A program made the translations under genes and the position numbers. Of a DNA stretch of 64,000 nucleotides, positions 8,456 to 17,489 are shown piece after piece. The notes below the pieces were generated by a model. That model was not told the DNA's origin. It made no database searches and saw only the letters and a list, made by a program, of their open reading frames with translations. How positions within the stretch are numbered: the first letter of the stretch is position 1; each line of letters starts with the position of its first letter. The stretch spans positions 62,001 through 126,000 of the forward strand of contig JANRIG010000020.1 in assembly GCA_033765235.1 (NCBI GenBank), given 5' to 3'. Source of the stretch: JANRIG01 sp033765235. GTDB taxonomy: Bacteria; Bacteroidota; Bacteroidia; Cytophagales; UBA9547.

Positions 8456-10084
8456 TTAATCTACAATTGGTACAGTATATATAACTTGAGTAATTTTTAC
8501 TTCTTCTGTTTTATCATAGAAGTTTGTACGAAGTACTTGTTTTATCTCAAGAGTAATCCTGTCATTGGCTTTAGCTTGGCTGGCAAAGTCAGATAAGTCT
8601 AATACTTCTGCCACAGCATCTTTTTGTTTTATCAACCTTGAGCCACGAAGTAAGTATGCAGTCCATTTTGTAATTTTGTAGCGTGCATCTTTGGGGTTTG
8701 AAGCTGCAAAATCTGCAAGGGGTACCGCTTTTACTTGGAGTGACCTGGGACCAGGAGCTTTAATACCATTTTTCATATCTACAGGTTTGCCATTATATAT
8801 GATGTTTATATCCGGCTTAGGTACAGGTTTTACAGGAAAGTTTACATCTCCAATGTAGTTTCCGCTGCTGCTTACTTTTATGGTAACATTTTTGGTGTTA
8901 GGCACTACATATATTTCGCCTTTTTGTTGACCGTTTTGTATATCGGCACCTGTTGCCACAAATGATGGGTTATAAACAGAACCTAAAGCAGGAACGTTGA
9001 TTTGAAGAGGGTTACCGCAGTTCATGTACAAGGCACTTACTGCACCTGATTGTACTTGTATTACAGGTTTGGCTACAACGTATTCTCCTTTTACTATAAA
9101 TGTAGTATCATTTCCTTTGTTTTTGAAAGTTACAGATCCTGACCATGTTTTTTTGCAAAGACCATCTTTATCGTAGCTTCCACCGGTAGCCACAAACTCA
9201 AGTTTACCCATACCGCTTTTGTCAACTTGAAGTTGACGACCGTCTACTTTTATTTGAGGTTTGATAGCGGATGATGAAGCAGACAAAAATACTTCTGCAA
9301 GATATTTAGTTCCGGCAGCTACTACTCGAGAGTCTGCGCGATACATGGCAAATACTTGGTCGAATTTTATATCTGTAGCACCCAATTGCACAGCCAAAAG
9401 ATTAAGAGCATCTGCTTCATATTTAAGCACTTCAGATTCCAAATTGCTCATTACAGCCATACTGGCACACATGGGAGTTTGACCAAAGTTAAGTGCAGCA
9501 AAATCTTTGCGTTTTTGCTCACTACTTTTAGGTATCCTTTTGTCATCTTTAGCATCCATAGCTATATTTGGAAACCTACGTATGATAGCACTGGGTCCTT
9601 CACCTTCTTTGAGTTTCATGTCATCCAAATAATCGCAAAACTTTTTTACTTTAGCTTGTAGTTCATATGCTTTACCTTTTTTGGAGCCTTCCGGACCTAT
9701 CATGAATACTTCAACAGCAGTTTCTTCTTTGGCACCTTTCCAACTGCCGTCTTCTTCCAAACCACCTGTCACTTTCACGATGTCTTCGCGTACTTTATCA
9801 ATGAAATCTTTGATTTCTTGAGCTTCTTTTCGCACCTCTTTTGCACGTGTAAGTACTTGTATATCAGACGGTTTATTTCCAGCATCTGCTACAGCTTTTT
9901 CAATAGTTTTTTCTGTATCAATATTGTTTTTATCCATCTCATCGTTTGAGTATTGCAAACTATCGTCAAGCATTTTAAACTTTTCCATGATAGCTGAACT
10001 CACCTGTAGGGCAAGTAGTGCCAGTAGCACCAAATACATGAGCCCAATCAGTTTTTGCCTTGGGGTTTCTTTACCTCCTGCCAT
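8456..10084 (-). CDS. gldM: T9SS motor stalk protein GldM (PorM)
   Basis: 542 residues starting MAGGKETPRQKLIGLMYLVL, the well-conserved GldM N-terminus: a short cytoplasmic tail and one membrane helix (~13-33). A long periplasmic part follows, with a helical segment (~40-130) and several beta domains. The C-terminal region (~320-542), including KGEYVVAKPVIQVQSGAVSA and a VIYTVPIVD end, fits the D2-D4 domains that reach the GldKN ring. With GldL it forms the proton-driven rotary motor in the inner membrane. It lies 52 bp after gldL and 10 bp before gldN. Confidence 0.96.
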   Translation of the reverse strand: MAGGKETPRQKLIGLMYLVLLALLALQVSSAIMEKFKMLDDSLQYSNDEMDKNNIDTEKTIEKAVADAGNKPSDIQVLTRAKEVRKEAQEIKDFIDKVREDIVKVTGGLEEDGSWKGAKEETAVEVFMIGPEGSKKGKAYELQAKVKKFCDYLDDMKLKEGEGPSAIIRRFPNIAMDAKDDKRIPKSSEQKRKDFAALNFGQTPMCASMAVMSNLESEVLKYEADALNLLAVQLGATDIKFDQVFAMYRADSRVVAAGTKYLAEVFLSASSSAIKPQIKVDGRQLQVDKSGMGKLEFVATGGSYDKDGLCKKTWSGSVTFKNKGNDTTFIVKGEYVVAKPVIQVQSGAVSALYMNCGNPLQINVPALGSVYNPSFVATGADIQNGQQKGEIYVVPNTKNVTIKVSSSGNYIGDVNFPVKPVPKPDINIIYNGKPVDMKNGIKAPGPRSLQVKAVPLADFAASNPKDARYKITKWTAYLLRGSRLIKQKDAVAEVLDLSDFASQAKANDRITLEIKQVLRTNFYDKTEEVKITQVIYTVPIVD

Positions 10085-10136
10085 TTTTTTATCTTATTAT
10101 ATTGTTATACAAATAAATATTTTAATATTCTACAGA

Positions 10137-10958
10137 TTATGCTCTCATAGCACTGAGCATGTTGCCATACACAGTATTGAGTGATGAAAGGTTACCTGTA
10201 AGTTTTGAAAGTTCGCTTTTGAACGATTGAGTATCTTTGCTTGCTTCTGACATATTTTCCATAGCAGCGGACAAACTTGAATAAAACTTGTTCATTGATT
10301 TCAAGTGTACATTTACGTCTTGAAGTTCCATTTCATATACTGCATTGAGAGCACTTAAATTTTTGGTAATGCTTTGTACTTGCGTATGGTATTCTTTAGC
10401 ATCTGTAGATGATTTAGCCATTTCAGACATTGCAGTCACTGTAGATGAATATACTTTGTTAAGTTCTTGCACGGTAGATGTAGCTGCTTTTACATTTTGA
10501 GCATATTCGTCTGATGCCACTGCAGCGGAAGCAATAGTGCCCATTTTATTCACAGTTTCTGTGAGAGAATTGAACCCTGTACCAAGTTTTTGGAGTGTTT
10601 CACCTGTAATGTTGGCATCGCTAAGCATATCATCCATTTTTTTGACGAGGCTTCCTTTGTCATCTTTCTTTTTGTCAACTTTATGTTGGGTGTGAGAATG
10701 TTGCTCTCCTAAGTCAGGATATACAATAGTCCAATCGGGTTCGGCAATGGGAGGTGCAAAAGCGAATAATAAGAAAAGTACAGCTTCTGTGCCCAACCCA
10801 ACTATAAGCATGGGTGCAGCACCCGGCCAGTGCATGATTTTAAAAAGTGCACCGAGGATAACTACTGATGCTCCTACACCTGTAATAACGGGGGCTATTT
10901 TTACATAAAATTTATCTTTGCCAGATAATGGATGCGAGGTTCTGTAAGGGATACTCAT
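10137..10958 (-). CDS. gldL: T9SS motor protein GldL (PorL)
   Basis: 273 residues with two N-terminal membrane helices: VITGVGASVVILGALFKIM (~24-42) and MLIVGLGTEAVLFLLFAFA (~50-68). Glu58 inside helix 2 corresponds to the membrane glutamate of GldL held to be essential for proton-motive-force use. The preceding KIMHWPGA motif is highly conserved. The cytoplasmic tail (~95-273) is predicted to be coiled coil, with repeated 'SLNTVYGNMLSAM'-like heptads. It pairs with GldM. It lies 54 bp after gldK in the operon. Confidence 0.96.
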   Translation of the reverse strand: MSIPYRTSHPLSGKDKFYVKIAPVITGVGASVVILGALFKIMHWPGAAPMLIVGLGTEAVLFLLFAFAPPIAEPDWTIVYPDLGEQHSHTQHKVDKKKDDKGSLVKKMDDMLSDANITGETLQKLGTGFNSLTETVNKMGTIASAAVASDEYAQNVKAATSTVQELNKVYSSTVTAMSEMAKSSTDAKEYHTQVQSITKNLSALNAVYEMELQDVNVHLKSMNKFYSSLSAAMENMSEASKDTQSFKSELSKLTGNLSSLNTVYGNMLSAMRA

Positions 10959-11012
10959 AGTTTGGAGAAATTAATGGATGATGGTAAATAATTAAGTTAT
11001 ACAAAGATTAAA

Positions 11013-12107
11013 TTAAAATTCCTGACCAGATGATCGACCTAAGTAGGTCATAACACATCTAAATCCGATAAAAGATTTGGCAGTATCAGAATATTCGAAG
11101 GTACGTGAGCCTAATTCAAGGAAATATGCTACATCTTTCCATGATCCTCCGCGTACTAATTTTCTTTTTTCGTTTTCATTATAATAAGTTGGATTCATAT
11201 CCCAAACCAATGGAACTGAGGCTTCATAAAAAGCGTCTTCGCACCACTCTGATACGTTTCCTGACATATCATAAAGACCATAGTCATTAGAAAAATAAGA
11301 TCCGGTAGGTGCAGTATACATAAATCCATCGTCGTAATAGTTGCCACGACCCGGCTTTAAGTTTGCAAGCATACAGCCTTTGGAGTTACGAATATAAGGG
11401 CCTCCCCAAGGATATTTGGTCATGTCTCTGCCTCCACGTCCGGCATATTCCCATTCTGCTTCTGACGGGAGTCTGAATTTAGGGTTAGCAAAAAGATTGA
11501 GACCACTTAGTTCTGTACGCCACTCATTCATGTAACGTGTGCGCCAATCGCAAAACATGCGAGCCGATGACCAATCAACACCTACAACAGGATATTCGTC
11601 AAAAGCAGGGTGGTAGAAATAATATTCCATCATAGGGTCTCCCATGTGGTGTGCGAAATCTCTAACCCAAACTGTGGTGTCAGGGTAAAGCTCTCGCATG
11701 ATAAATTCATCTCCTTTGCTTTTGACAGTGGAGTCAAGATAGGCTTGTGTATTTTTCCAATCAGGGTACTCGTCGGGGCGAAGAAGGAAGTATATAAATT
11801 GGCGATATTCGTTGTTAGTAACCTCAGTTTCATCCATATAGAATCCACCGATAGTGATTTGTTTGTTAAAATTAATTTGCGTAGCAGGCACGTCTTGGTC
11901 TGCTTGACCCATGTGGAAAGTACCTGATGGGCATACTACCATGCCATAAGGTGTACTTTGTGACCAACCTACTCTGTCAGGCACTCCAATTAAGTCACCT
12001 CCTCCTGTGTCGGTAGAACTTGCACCGCCGCAAGATTGAATAATAATAATGGCAAATAAGAGCGCTACTAAGTTAAGCGAATACTTATTAACAAGTTGTT
12101 TTATCAT
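11013..12107 (-). CDS. gldK: T9SS outer-membrane ring lipoprotein GldK (PorK)
   Basis: 364 residues. A type II signal peptide with lipobox IIQSC makes Cys26 the lipidation site. The body is an FGE-sulfatase (formylglycine-generating enzyme-like) fold, seen in GTFHMGQADQ, YPVVGVDWSSARMFCDWRT, RLPSEAEWEYAGRGG, DMSGNVSEWCEDA, LVRGGSWKD and FIGFRCVM. In GldK this fold is structural: it forms the ring with GldN at the inner face of the outer membrane. The gene follows porP after 92 bp holding a long A/T palindrome (12174-12207). Confidence 0.95.
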   Translation of the reverse strand: MIKQLVNKYSLNLVALLFAIIIIQSCGGASSTDTGGGDLIGVPDRVGWSQSTPYGMVVCPSGTFHMGQADQDVPATQINFNKQITIGGFYMDETEVTNNEYRQFIYFLLRPDEYPDWKNTQAYLDSTVKSKGDEFIMRELYPDTTVWVRDFAHHMGDPMMEYYFYHPAFDEYPVVGVDWSSARMFCDWRTRYMNEWRTELSGLNLFANPKFRLPSEAEWEYAGRGGRDMTKYPWGGPYIRNSKGCMLANLKPGRGNYYDDGFMYTAPTGSYFSNDYGLYDMSGNVSEWCEDAFYEASVPLVWDMNPTYYNENEKRKLVRGGSWKDVAYFLELGSRTFEYSDTAKSFIGFRCVMTYLGRSSGQEF

Positions 12108-12173
12108 AAAACCAAGTTTCCTTTAGTGTTTAAACTTTTCAAAACTATGCATTAAATTTTTAATATACAACAT

Positions 12174-12207
12174 GATATTAAAAAAAAATGCATTTTTTTT
12201 TAATATC
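12174..12207. terminator. 34-bp perfect palindrome across the porP stop codon
   Basis: The sequence reads GATATT, a run of A, TGCA, a run of T, AATATC and is perfectly self-complementary over 34 bp, centred between 12190 and 12191. On the minus strand the porP TAA (12202-12200) lies inside it. The hairpin would have almost no loop and ends in a U-run, so partial termination or mRNA stabilisation between porP and gldK is plausible. It could also be a protein-binding site. Nothing else in the window resembles it in length. Confidence 0.5.
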
Positions 12208-13246
12208 TATATCTTGGGGTACGAATTGGAGGTCTTGCCAATACGTCTGATACGGGTATATAATAGGATAAAAAGAGTTCATGGGAGGTGCCTGCCTTGG
12301 CTTGTGTGCCAATGACAGAGAGGTCGAATGCGTAGCCTGCACGCAGTGCATTGTTTTTGAGAAATCCTATTCCAAGTATAATGATGGCTGCATCGTTGTG
12401 CCTGTATGATAGCCCACCCCACAGCTTGTCATTATTATATTTGAGCATAAAATTGATATCAAAACTGGATGCGGCAAGTGGTGGGATATTAAGTTTGACA
12501 AATGTAGATGGCACGAGCGTGAAGTAGTCTGAAAGTTTTATATTGATGCCTGCGGTGAGGAAGTAATGCCTTACTTTTTGTGATGAATAATTAATATCAT
12601 TGAGTGTACTATTAAATAGTGATGGGGAGAGGAGTCTATTTATGCCTAATCCTGCGAAGAAGCGCGGGTGTGCATAATATATTCCTGTATTAATATCTAA
12701 AGCATTGGCAGAATTATTAGAGGTAAGGTTTTGTATTCTGAGATCGCTGGGGTCGTTGTACTTAAGTTTTTGGGCATCTATGCTGGTATTGACAATACCT
12801 ATGCCTGCACCTATGCCGAGTGTGCCTTTGGCGATGTTGATATGGTAAGAGTAGTTGATTTTGAGGTCGATTGTTTGATAAATGGCTATTTTATCATTTT
12901 GCAGATGTATGCCTATGCCGCTGTTGATGGACTTGATGGCTGTGGAGCCTGCAAACATGAGTGTTTGTGGTGCTGCATTGACCCCATCGTCGGGGGTTGA
13001 TGACAGACCCAGCCATTGGTATCTGTATAAAAGGTATAGTTCTGTTTGTTTATATATGCCGGAGTAGGCAGGATTGTATAAGTTGCCTGTAAACATGTAT
13101 TGGCTAAAGTGTGCGTCTTGTTGTGGCAGTGCGGGTATTGTACATAAGAGCACTAAGAGTGATGTATATATATATATGTGTAGTTGCTTAAAATAAGAGC
13201 CAAATTTTGGAAGTAAAAATACGTATAGGTTGTGGGATATAGGCAT
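12200..13246 (-). CDS. porP: PorP/SprF-family T9SS outer-membrane protein
   Basis: 348 residues. The N-terminus is long (about 40 residues before the ALPQQ cleavage-like site), so a later start is possible, although the hydrophobic stretch YIYTSLLVLLCTIPAL can serve as the signal segment. The conserved PorP/SprF beginning follows: DAHFSQYMFTGNLYNPAYSG, then QWLGL. The rest is a 14-strand-like barrel with alternating strands and a GLSYRHNDAAIIILGIGF segment. PorP/SprF proteins act in the T9SS and in anchoring secreted adhesins. The gene starts 6 bp after hemD and precedes gldK, the common Bacteroidota arrangement. Confidence 0.92.
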   Translation of the reverse strand: MPISHNLYVFLLPKFGSYFKQLHIYIYTSLLVLLCTIPALPQQDAHFSQYMFTGNLYNPAYSGIYKQTELYLLYRYQWLGLSSTPDDGVNAAPQTLMFAGSTAIKSINSGIGIHLQNDKIAIYQTIDLKINYSYHINIAKGTLGIGAGIGIVNTSIDAQKLKYNDPSDLRIQNLTSNNSANALDINTGIYYAHPRFFAGLGINRLLSPSLFNSTLNDINYSSQKVRHYFLTAGINIKLSDYFTLVPSTFVKLNIPPLAASSFDINFMLKYNNDKLWGGLSYRHNDAAIIILGIGFLKNNALRAGYAFDLSVIGTQAKAGTSHELFLSYYIPVSDVLARPPIRTPRYRY

Positions 13247-13252
13247 GATAAG

Positions 13253-14038
13253 TTAGAGGTTTTCTTTGATGTAAAGTTCGAGTGTGCCTGTCATGGAAGG
13301 TGCATTGGGCATTGGTGCTTCAATATCCAGTCTGAGGCCTGCATCTTTTACGGCTTTGGCAGTAGTGGGTCCGAGTGCTGCTATTTTTGTAGTTTCTTGT
13401 TTGTAGCCCGGGAAATTGGATGTGAGAGAAGTGACACCTGAAGGGCTAAAGAATACAATAATATCATAGTTGCTAATATTGTCTATATCAGAAAGGTCGC
13501 TGGATATGGTATTGTATATGACAGCTTCTGTGAAGTCAAAATCATTGGATTTGAGGAATGCCGGCAGTTCATCGTTACGAATATCGGAGCATGGGTATAG
13601 GAATTTTTCGTTTTTGTGTTTTTTGAGTATTTCGAAAAGGTCTTGGGCTGTTTTGATGCCGGAGAATATTTTACGTTTGCGTAGTACTATGTATTTTTGA
13701 AGGTAGTTGGCAGTTTGCTCAGTGATACAAAAATATTTGGTGGTAGGTGCTATTTCTATTTTGCCTTCTTTACATATTTTAAAAAAATGGTCAATAGCGT
13801 TGCGACTGGTCATGATAATGGCTGTGTAGTCGCTGATTTCGATTTTTTGTTTTCTAAACTCTTTGTAGGGAACGGTTTCTATCTCAATAAAAGGGCGGAA
13901 GTCTATTTTTAAATTATAGTTTTTTGCTAAAATGTGATAAGGGGAGTTGTCATCGGTGGGTTTTGATTGTGTAACAAGCACTGATGATACTTTGGGCTTT
14001 TCTGTAACTAGGGTTTGTTTATTGAAAGTACTTTGCAT
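13253..14038 (-). CDS. hemD: Uroporphyrinogen-III synthase
   Basis: 261 residues of the HemD fold, which closes hydroxymethylbilane to uroporphyrinogen III. The family has little sequence identity, but several landmarks are seen: SSVLVTQSKP at the start, DYTAIIMTSRNAIDHFFKI in the first domain, AVIYNTISSDLSDI at the linker, DIIVFFSPSGVTSLTSNFP and KIAALGPTTAKAVKDAGLRL near the end. It sits between DUF4271 (18 bp upstream) and porP (6 bp downstream). The link of hemD with DUF4271 and T9SS genes is common in Bacteroidota, but a functional reason is unknown to me. Confidence 0.88.
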   Translation of the reverse strand: MQSTFNKQTLVTEKPKVSSVLVTQSKPTDDNSPYHILAKNYNLKIDFRPFIEIETVPYKEFRKQKIEISDYTAIIMTSRNAIDHFFKICKEGKIEIAPTTKYFCITEQTANYLQKYIVLRKRKIFSGIKTAQDLFEILKKHKNEKFLYPCSDIRNDELPAFLKSNDFDFTEAVIYNTISSDLSDIDNISNYDIIVFFSPSGVTSLTSNFPGYKQETTKIAALGPTTAKAVKDAGLRLDIEAPMPNAPSMTGTLELYIKENL

Positions 14039-14056
14039 GTGAATGATGGGGATATA

Positions 14057-15127
14057 TTAAGCTAATTTTAATAAGAATTTTAGTAGGAATACAGAAGTAA
14101 ATAACTCGGTAACTGCTATATATGCTATGAGATAATTTTTTCGGAATTGGAATGTATTGAAGAAATTGATAAGTTGTTTGATAAAAATTAATGCTGATAG
14201 CAAACCCAAGGAGTAAATGATATGTGCGGGTTCCAGAGCCGGAAAGTTGAATTGCGGAAATGTCAATATAATACTTATAAAACTCAAAATACCAAGTAAA
14301 ATGCAAAAGTACATAACAAAATCAAAAGAAACAAATCTTGCCACGTGCCATACATTAAAAATAAGTGCCCAAAGCCAATTGGACATGAGCTTAAGCAGTG
14401 TAAAAAGCAGCACCAGCAATAATGCATTGAGTATTATTGTTTTCATATTAAAAGGCATAATGATATCAAAGTAGTGAAAAAGTTGGAGGTTTATTCTATT
14501 AAGATAAAGTACAATAAAAGCGAAGAAAACTGATAAAATTGAGTAAACTAATATATTGACAGCACCGGACTCTAAACTTTTGGATTTAATATCTTGCTCT
14601 CTGACAAAAAGTGAGAGAGAAAATGATGGAAAATAGGCAACCCAACTTTTAAAAGTCATAAGGCTAATAAAGAATAGTAACATACCTGTGATATAGTTAT
14701 TTTTTAATATTTTGATAATAGAAATATTTTTGATGGGGTTAAGAATTTTCTCGCTGAAGTATTTGTTATCATTAAGGTATAAATTGGGTTCTTTTGGATA
14801 AAAATGAATGAGAAAACTTTTGTTGTTATTGACCCCGGAGTTTGTAAGCATTTGAATATCAATAGTATGAATTTTTTTCGCATTGGCTATGTACTTGCCA
14901 TTGATAAATACAGCAGTGCATTTATTTGGAATTTTGACAGGTAATAGTTTTTGAGCTTCGTATATGTCTTTAATGTATAGGTAGAGAGGCAACTTATTGT
15001 CATTGGTTTCAGGTGCAAAAGATTGTAGTGTAGGATAGTATTGAAAATAATACAGCGTATTTACGGATTGAGGCTGCGCAACTGATATAAATGTGAGGAT
15101 GACTAAGTGCAGAATGACTATTTTCAT
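14057..15127 (-). CDS. DUF4271 membrane protein, first gene of the T9SS cluster
   Basis: 356 residues. A signal peptide (MKIVILHLVILTFISVAQPQ) is followed by an extracytoplasmic region (~20-160). About seven membrane helices then occupy residues 170-350, among them TGMLLFFISLMTFKSWVAYF, ILVYSILSVFFAFIVLYL, IILNALLLVLLFTLLKLMSN and the final VTELFTSVFLLKFLLKL. Helix layout and its place directly before hemD and porP/gldK match the DUF4271 family. No function is established; genomic linkage suggests a role in T9SS or heme biology. A consensus promoter lies 43 bp upstream, so this is the operon head. Confidence 0.8.
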   Translation of the reverse strand: MKIVILHLVILTFISVAQPQSVNTLYYFQYYPTLQSFAPETNDNKLPLYLYIKDIYEAQKLLPVKIPNKCTAVFINGKYIANAKKIHTIDIQMLTNSGVNNNKSFLIHFYPKEPNLYLNDNKYFSEKILNPIKNISIIKILKNNYITGMLLFFISLMTFKSWVAYFPSFSLSLFVREQDIKSKSLESGAVNILVYSILSVFFAFIVLYLNRINLQLFHYFDIIMPFNMKTIILNALLLVLLFTLLKLMSNWLWALIFNVWHVARFVSFDFVMYFCILLGILSFISIILTFPQFNFPALEPAHIIYSLGLLSALIFIKQLINFFNTFQFRKNYLIAYIAVTELFTSVFLLKFLLKLA

Positions 15128-15170
15128 ATCTTAATCTTAAACCACGTATTGTCAAAAATTAACATTTGTG

Positions 15171-15204
15171 CAAAGTTAAGAGAAATAAATATTGGGTTTA
15201 CAAA
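15171..15204 (-). promoter_or_regulatory. Promoter of the DUF4271-hemD-porP-gldKLMN operon
   Basis: Read on the minus strand, a TTTG (-33, 15204-15201) is followed after 22 bp by an exact TAnnTTTG box TAACTTTG (15178-15171), then 43 bp to the ATG. The spacing is slightly longer than usual. It is the only good promoter seen ahead of the seven genes. Confidence 0.6.
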
Positions 15205-15215
15205 AAGTAATTGGC

Positions 15216-15238
15216 TTTTTATAAAAATGGTATAAAAA
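15216..15238 (-). terminator. AT-only hairpin after recG
   Basis: TTTTTATA (15216-15223) pairs with TATAAAAA (15231-15238) across a 7-base loop, 8 bp past the recG stop codon. The stem is weak (A-T only) with no following T-run on the minus strand, so termination is uncertain. Confidence 0.3.
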
Positions 15239-15246
15239 ATAGATAA

Positions 15247-17352
15247 TTAACTGATTTTGCCCCAATTTGTGGTATTTTGGTGCAGAGAATCTATGTGTTG
15301 TTTTATAAAAAGATTATCTTTTAGTAGAAAATCGGGGTCTGACTCTATTACTGCTTGAGCATATTGCCTTGCTGTTGATAGTATTTCGCCGTCTGTAGCA
15401 AGGTTGGCCACTATAAGGTCATGTACGCCGCTTTGCCGAGTACCCATCATATCGCCGGGGCCACGTAGTTTGAGATCTGTTTCAGCTATTTCAAATCCAT
15501 TATTGGTGCGTACCATGGTTTGAATTTTTTCTCTGCTTTCTTGTGAAATTTTGTCTGAAGTCATTAGCACACAGTATGATTGCTCGCTGCCCCTGCCTAC
15601 CCTGCCTCTCAATTGATGAAGCTGTGCCAAGCCAAACCTTTCGGCATTTTCAATGACCATGACCGTAGCATTTGCCACATTGATGCCCACTTCTATTACT
15701 GTAGTGGCTACCATGATTTGTGCTTTGTTTTCTACAAATAATTTCATGGCAAATTCTTTGTCTTCTTGAGGCAATTTGCCATGTATGATGGCAATTTTGT
15801 ACTCTGGCAATGGAAACTCTTGCGAAAGATATTCGTATCCTGAGTATAGGTTGAGCAAGTCGCTTTTTTCTGACTCTTCTATGAGTGGGTACACTACATA
15901 TATTTGCCTGCCGAGTGATATTTGTTGTTTCATAAATCCAAATAGCGCAAGCCTTTGACCTTCAATTTTGTGTAGTGTTTTTATGGGTATTCGCCCTGCA
16001 GGCATTTCATTGATGACAGAGGCATCAAGGTCTCCATAAAATGTCATAGCCAGTGTGCGTGGTATGGGAGTTGCTGTCATCACTAAAATATGGGGCGTGA
16101 ATTGTTCATTTTTTTTCCAAAGTCTGGCTCTTTGGGCTACCCCAAACCTATGTTGCTCATCTATGACACACAGTGCCAGGTTGTGAAATTGCACATCGTC
16201 TTCGAGCAGAGCATGAGTACCTATTAATATAAGCAGCTCACCGCTAAGCAAATATTGATGTATGAGTGCACGCTCACTTTTTTTGGTACTGCCTGTAAGC
16301 AAGGCTATTTTAATACCCAGCATTTGTGTCCATTCGCTTAAGTTATTATAATGTTGTTGGGCAAGTATTTCGGTAGGAGCCATGATACATGTCTGAAAAT
16401 TGTTTGAAGTGGCCATGAGTATGGCAATGAATGCTACAATAGTTTTGCCGCTTCCTACATCGCCTTGCAAGAGCCTATTCATTTGCTTTCCTACTTTCAC
16501 ATCATTGTGTATTTCACGAATGGCGTTTTTTTGTGCATTGGTAAGTTGAAACGGCAAAATATTGTTATAAAATGTATGTACATGTTGCATGTTAGCAAAA
16601 ACTGCACCATCATTTTTGCTTTTGTTTATTTGCTTAGTTTTGAGTAATTTGAGTTGGTTATAGAATAATTCTTCAAATTTAAGTCTGTATCTTGCCATTT
16701 CAAGCGATGCTGCATCAGGTGGAATATGTATATATTGAATTGCTTGCTGCTTAGATATAAGCTTCAATTTTTGTATAATATATATAGGTATAGTCTCCTG
16801 AATATTTGGTATAGCCTGCTCTAATAATATTTTCATACTATTGGCCAATCCCTTGCTGTCAAAGCCTGCATTTTTGAGTTTTTCGGTACTATGGTATATA
16901 GGCTGTAGGTATCCTTTGTGTTCGGCACTATCGTCAAAAATCTCAATTTCCGGATGTACTATGTTCCAAGCACTTTGAAAAGAAGTAGGTTTGCCATATA
17001 CTTTATATTCTACATTTTTCTTAAGTTTTTTTTCAATCCATTGCACCCCTCTGAACCATACCAGCTCTACCTCACCGGTATCATCGCGCAGGTATGCTGT
17101 AAATCTTTTTTTGGCACCCTCACCTACAGTTTCCATGTAAGTAATTTTGCCCTTTACTTGTATGTACGGCAAGTCATGACTGATTTGGGCAATATCATAT
17201 ATTTTTGTACGGTCTTCGTATCTAAACGGATAGTGTTGCAAAAGGTCTGCGTAAGTAAATACATTGATTTCGGTATTCAATAGACGAGCTCTCTGCGGAC
17301 CAATACCTTTTAAAAATTCTATTTTTGTGTCAAAATAACTATTTTTACTCAT
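15247..17352 (-). CDS. recG: ATP-dependent DNA helicase RecG
   Basis: Remodels stalled replication forks and branch-migrates Holliday junctions. 701 residues, normal length. The N-terminal wedge/OB domain (~1-180) begins FLKGIGPQRARLL and contains YIQVKGKITYMETVGEG. The helicase core has Walker A GDVGSGKT (~300), motif II as the DEQH box in VIDEQHRFG, the RecG/Mfd motif MTATPIPRTLAMTFYGD and motif VI QLHQLRGRVGRG, then the RecG C-terminal LKLRGPGDMMGTRQSG. It is preceded by a consensus -7 box, and the AT-only hairpin at 15216-15238 downstream may be its terminator. Confidence 0.97.
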   Translation of the reverse strand: MSKNSYFDTKIEFLKGIGPQRARLLNTEINVFTYADLLQHYPFRYEDRTKIYDIAQISHDLPYIQVKGKITYMETVGEGAKKRFTAYLRDDTGEVELVWFRGVQWIEKKLKKNVEYKVYGKPTSFQSAWNIVHPEIEIFDDSAEHKGYLQPIYHSTEKLKNAGFDSKGLANSMKILLEQAIPNIQETIPIYIIQKLKLISKQQAIQYIHIPPDAASLEMARYRLKFEELFYNQLKLLKTKQINKSKNDGAVFANMQHVHTFYNNILPFQLTNAQKNAIREIHNDVKVGKQMNRLLQGDVGSGKTIVAFIAILMATSNNFQTCIMAPTEILAQQHYNNLSEWTQMLGIKIALLTGSTKKSERALIHQYLLSGELLILIGTHALLEDDVQFHNLALCVIDEQHRFGVAQRARLWKKNEQFTPHILVMTATPIPRTLAMTFYGDLDASVINEMPAGRIPIKTLHKIEGQRLALFGFMKQQISLGRQIYVVYPLIEESEKSDLLNLYSGYEYLSQEFPLPEYKIAIIHGKLPQEDKEFAMKLFVENKAQIMVATTVIEVGINVANATVMVIENAERFGLAQLHQLRGRVGRGSEQSYCVLMTSDKISQESREKIQTMVRTNNGFEIAETDLKLRGPGDMMGTRQSGVHDLIVANLATDGEILSTARQYAQAVIESDPDFLLKDNLFIKQHIDSLHQNTTNWGKIS

Positions 17353-17374
17353 GTAAACTGTAGTATTATTGGAG

Positions 17375-17382
17375 CAAAGTTA
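17375..17382 (-). promoter_or_regulatory. Candidate recG -7 box (TAACTTTG)
   Basis: Exact TAnnTTTG on the minus strand, 22 bp upstream of the recG ATG, and the same octamer as in the gld operon promoter. No clear -33 TTTG. Confidence 0.5.
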
Positions 17383-17457
17383 TATATTGCTGACACTATT
17401 CACACAGTACTAAGTTAATTTTTTGATTGACAATGTTCTTTGTTTGATAATTTATTA

Positions 17458-17481
17458 TAATATTGTATCACATTTTGGAGG
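17458..17481 (+). promoter_or_regulatory. ATP synthase operon promoter box and Shine-Dalgarno
   Basis: TAATATTG (17458-17465) is a near-consensus -7 box. GGAGG (17477-17481) lies 8 bp before TTG 17490, a textbook Shine-Dalgarno distance, unusual in this phylum. Together they argue for the TTG start at 17490 rather than an in-frame TTG at 17463, which would lie inside the promoter. Confidence 0.45.
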
Positions 17482-17489
17482 AATTATTT

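Noticed and set aside
12174..12207. Origin or recombination site at the A/T palindrome
   Set aside because: No DnaA boxes or repeats around it; a terminator or mRNA-end role fits the position better.
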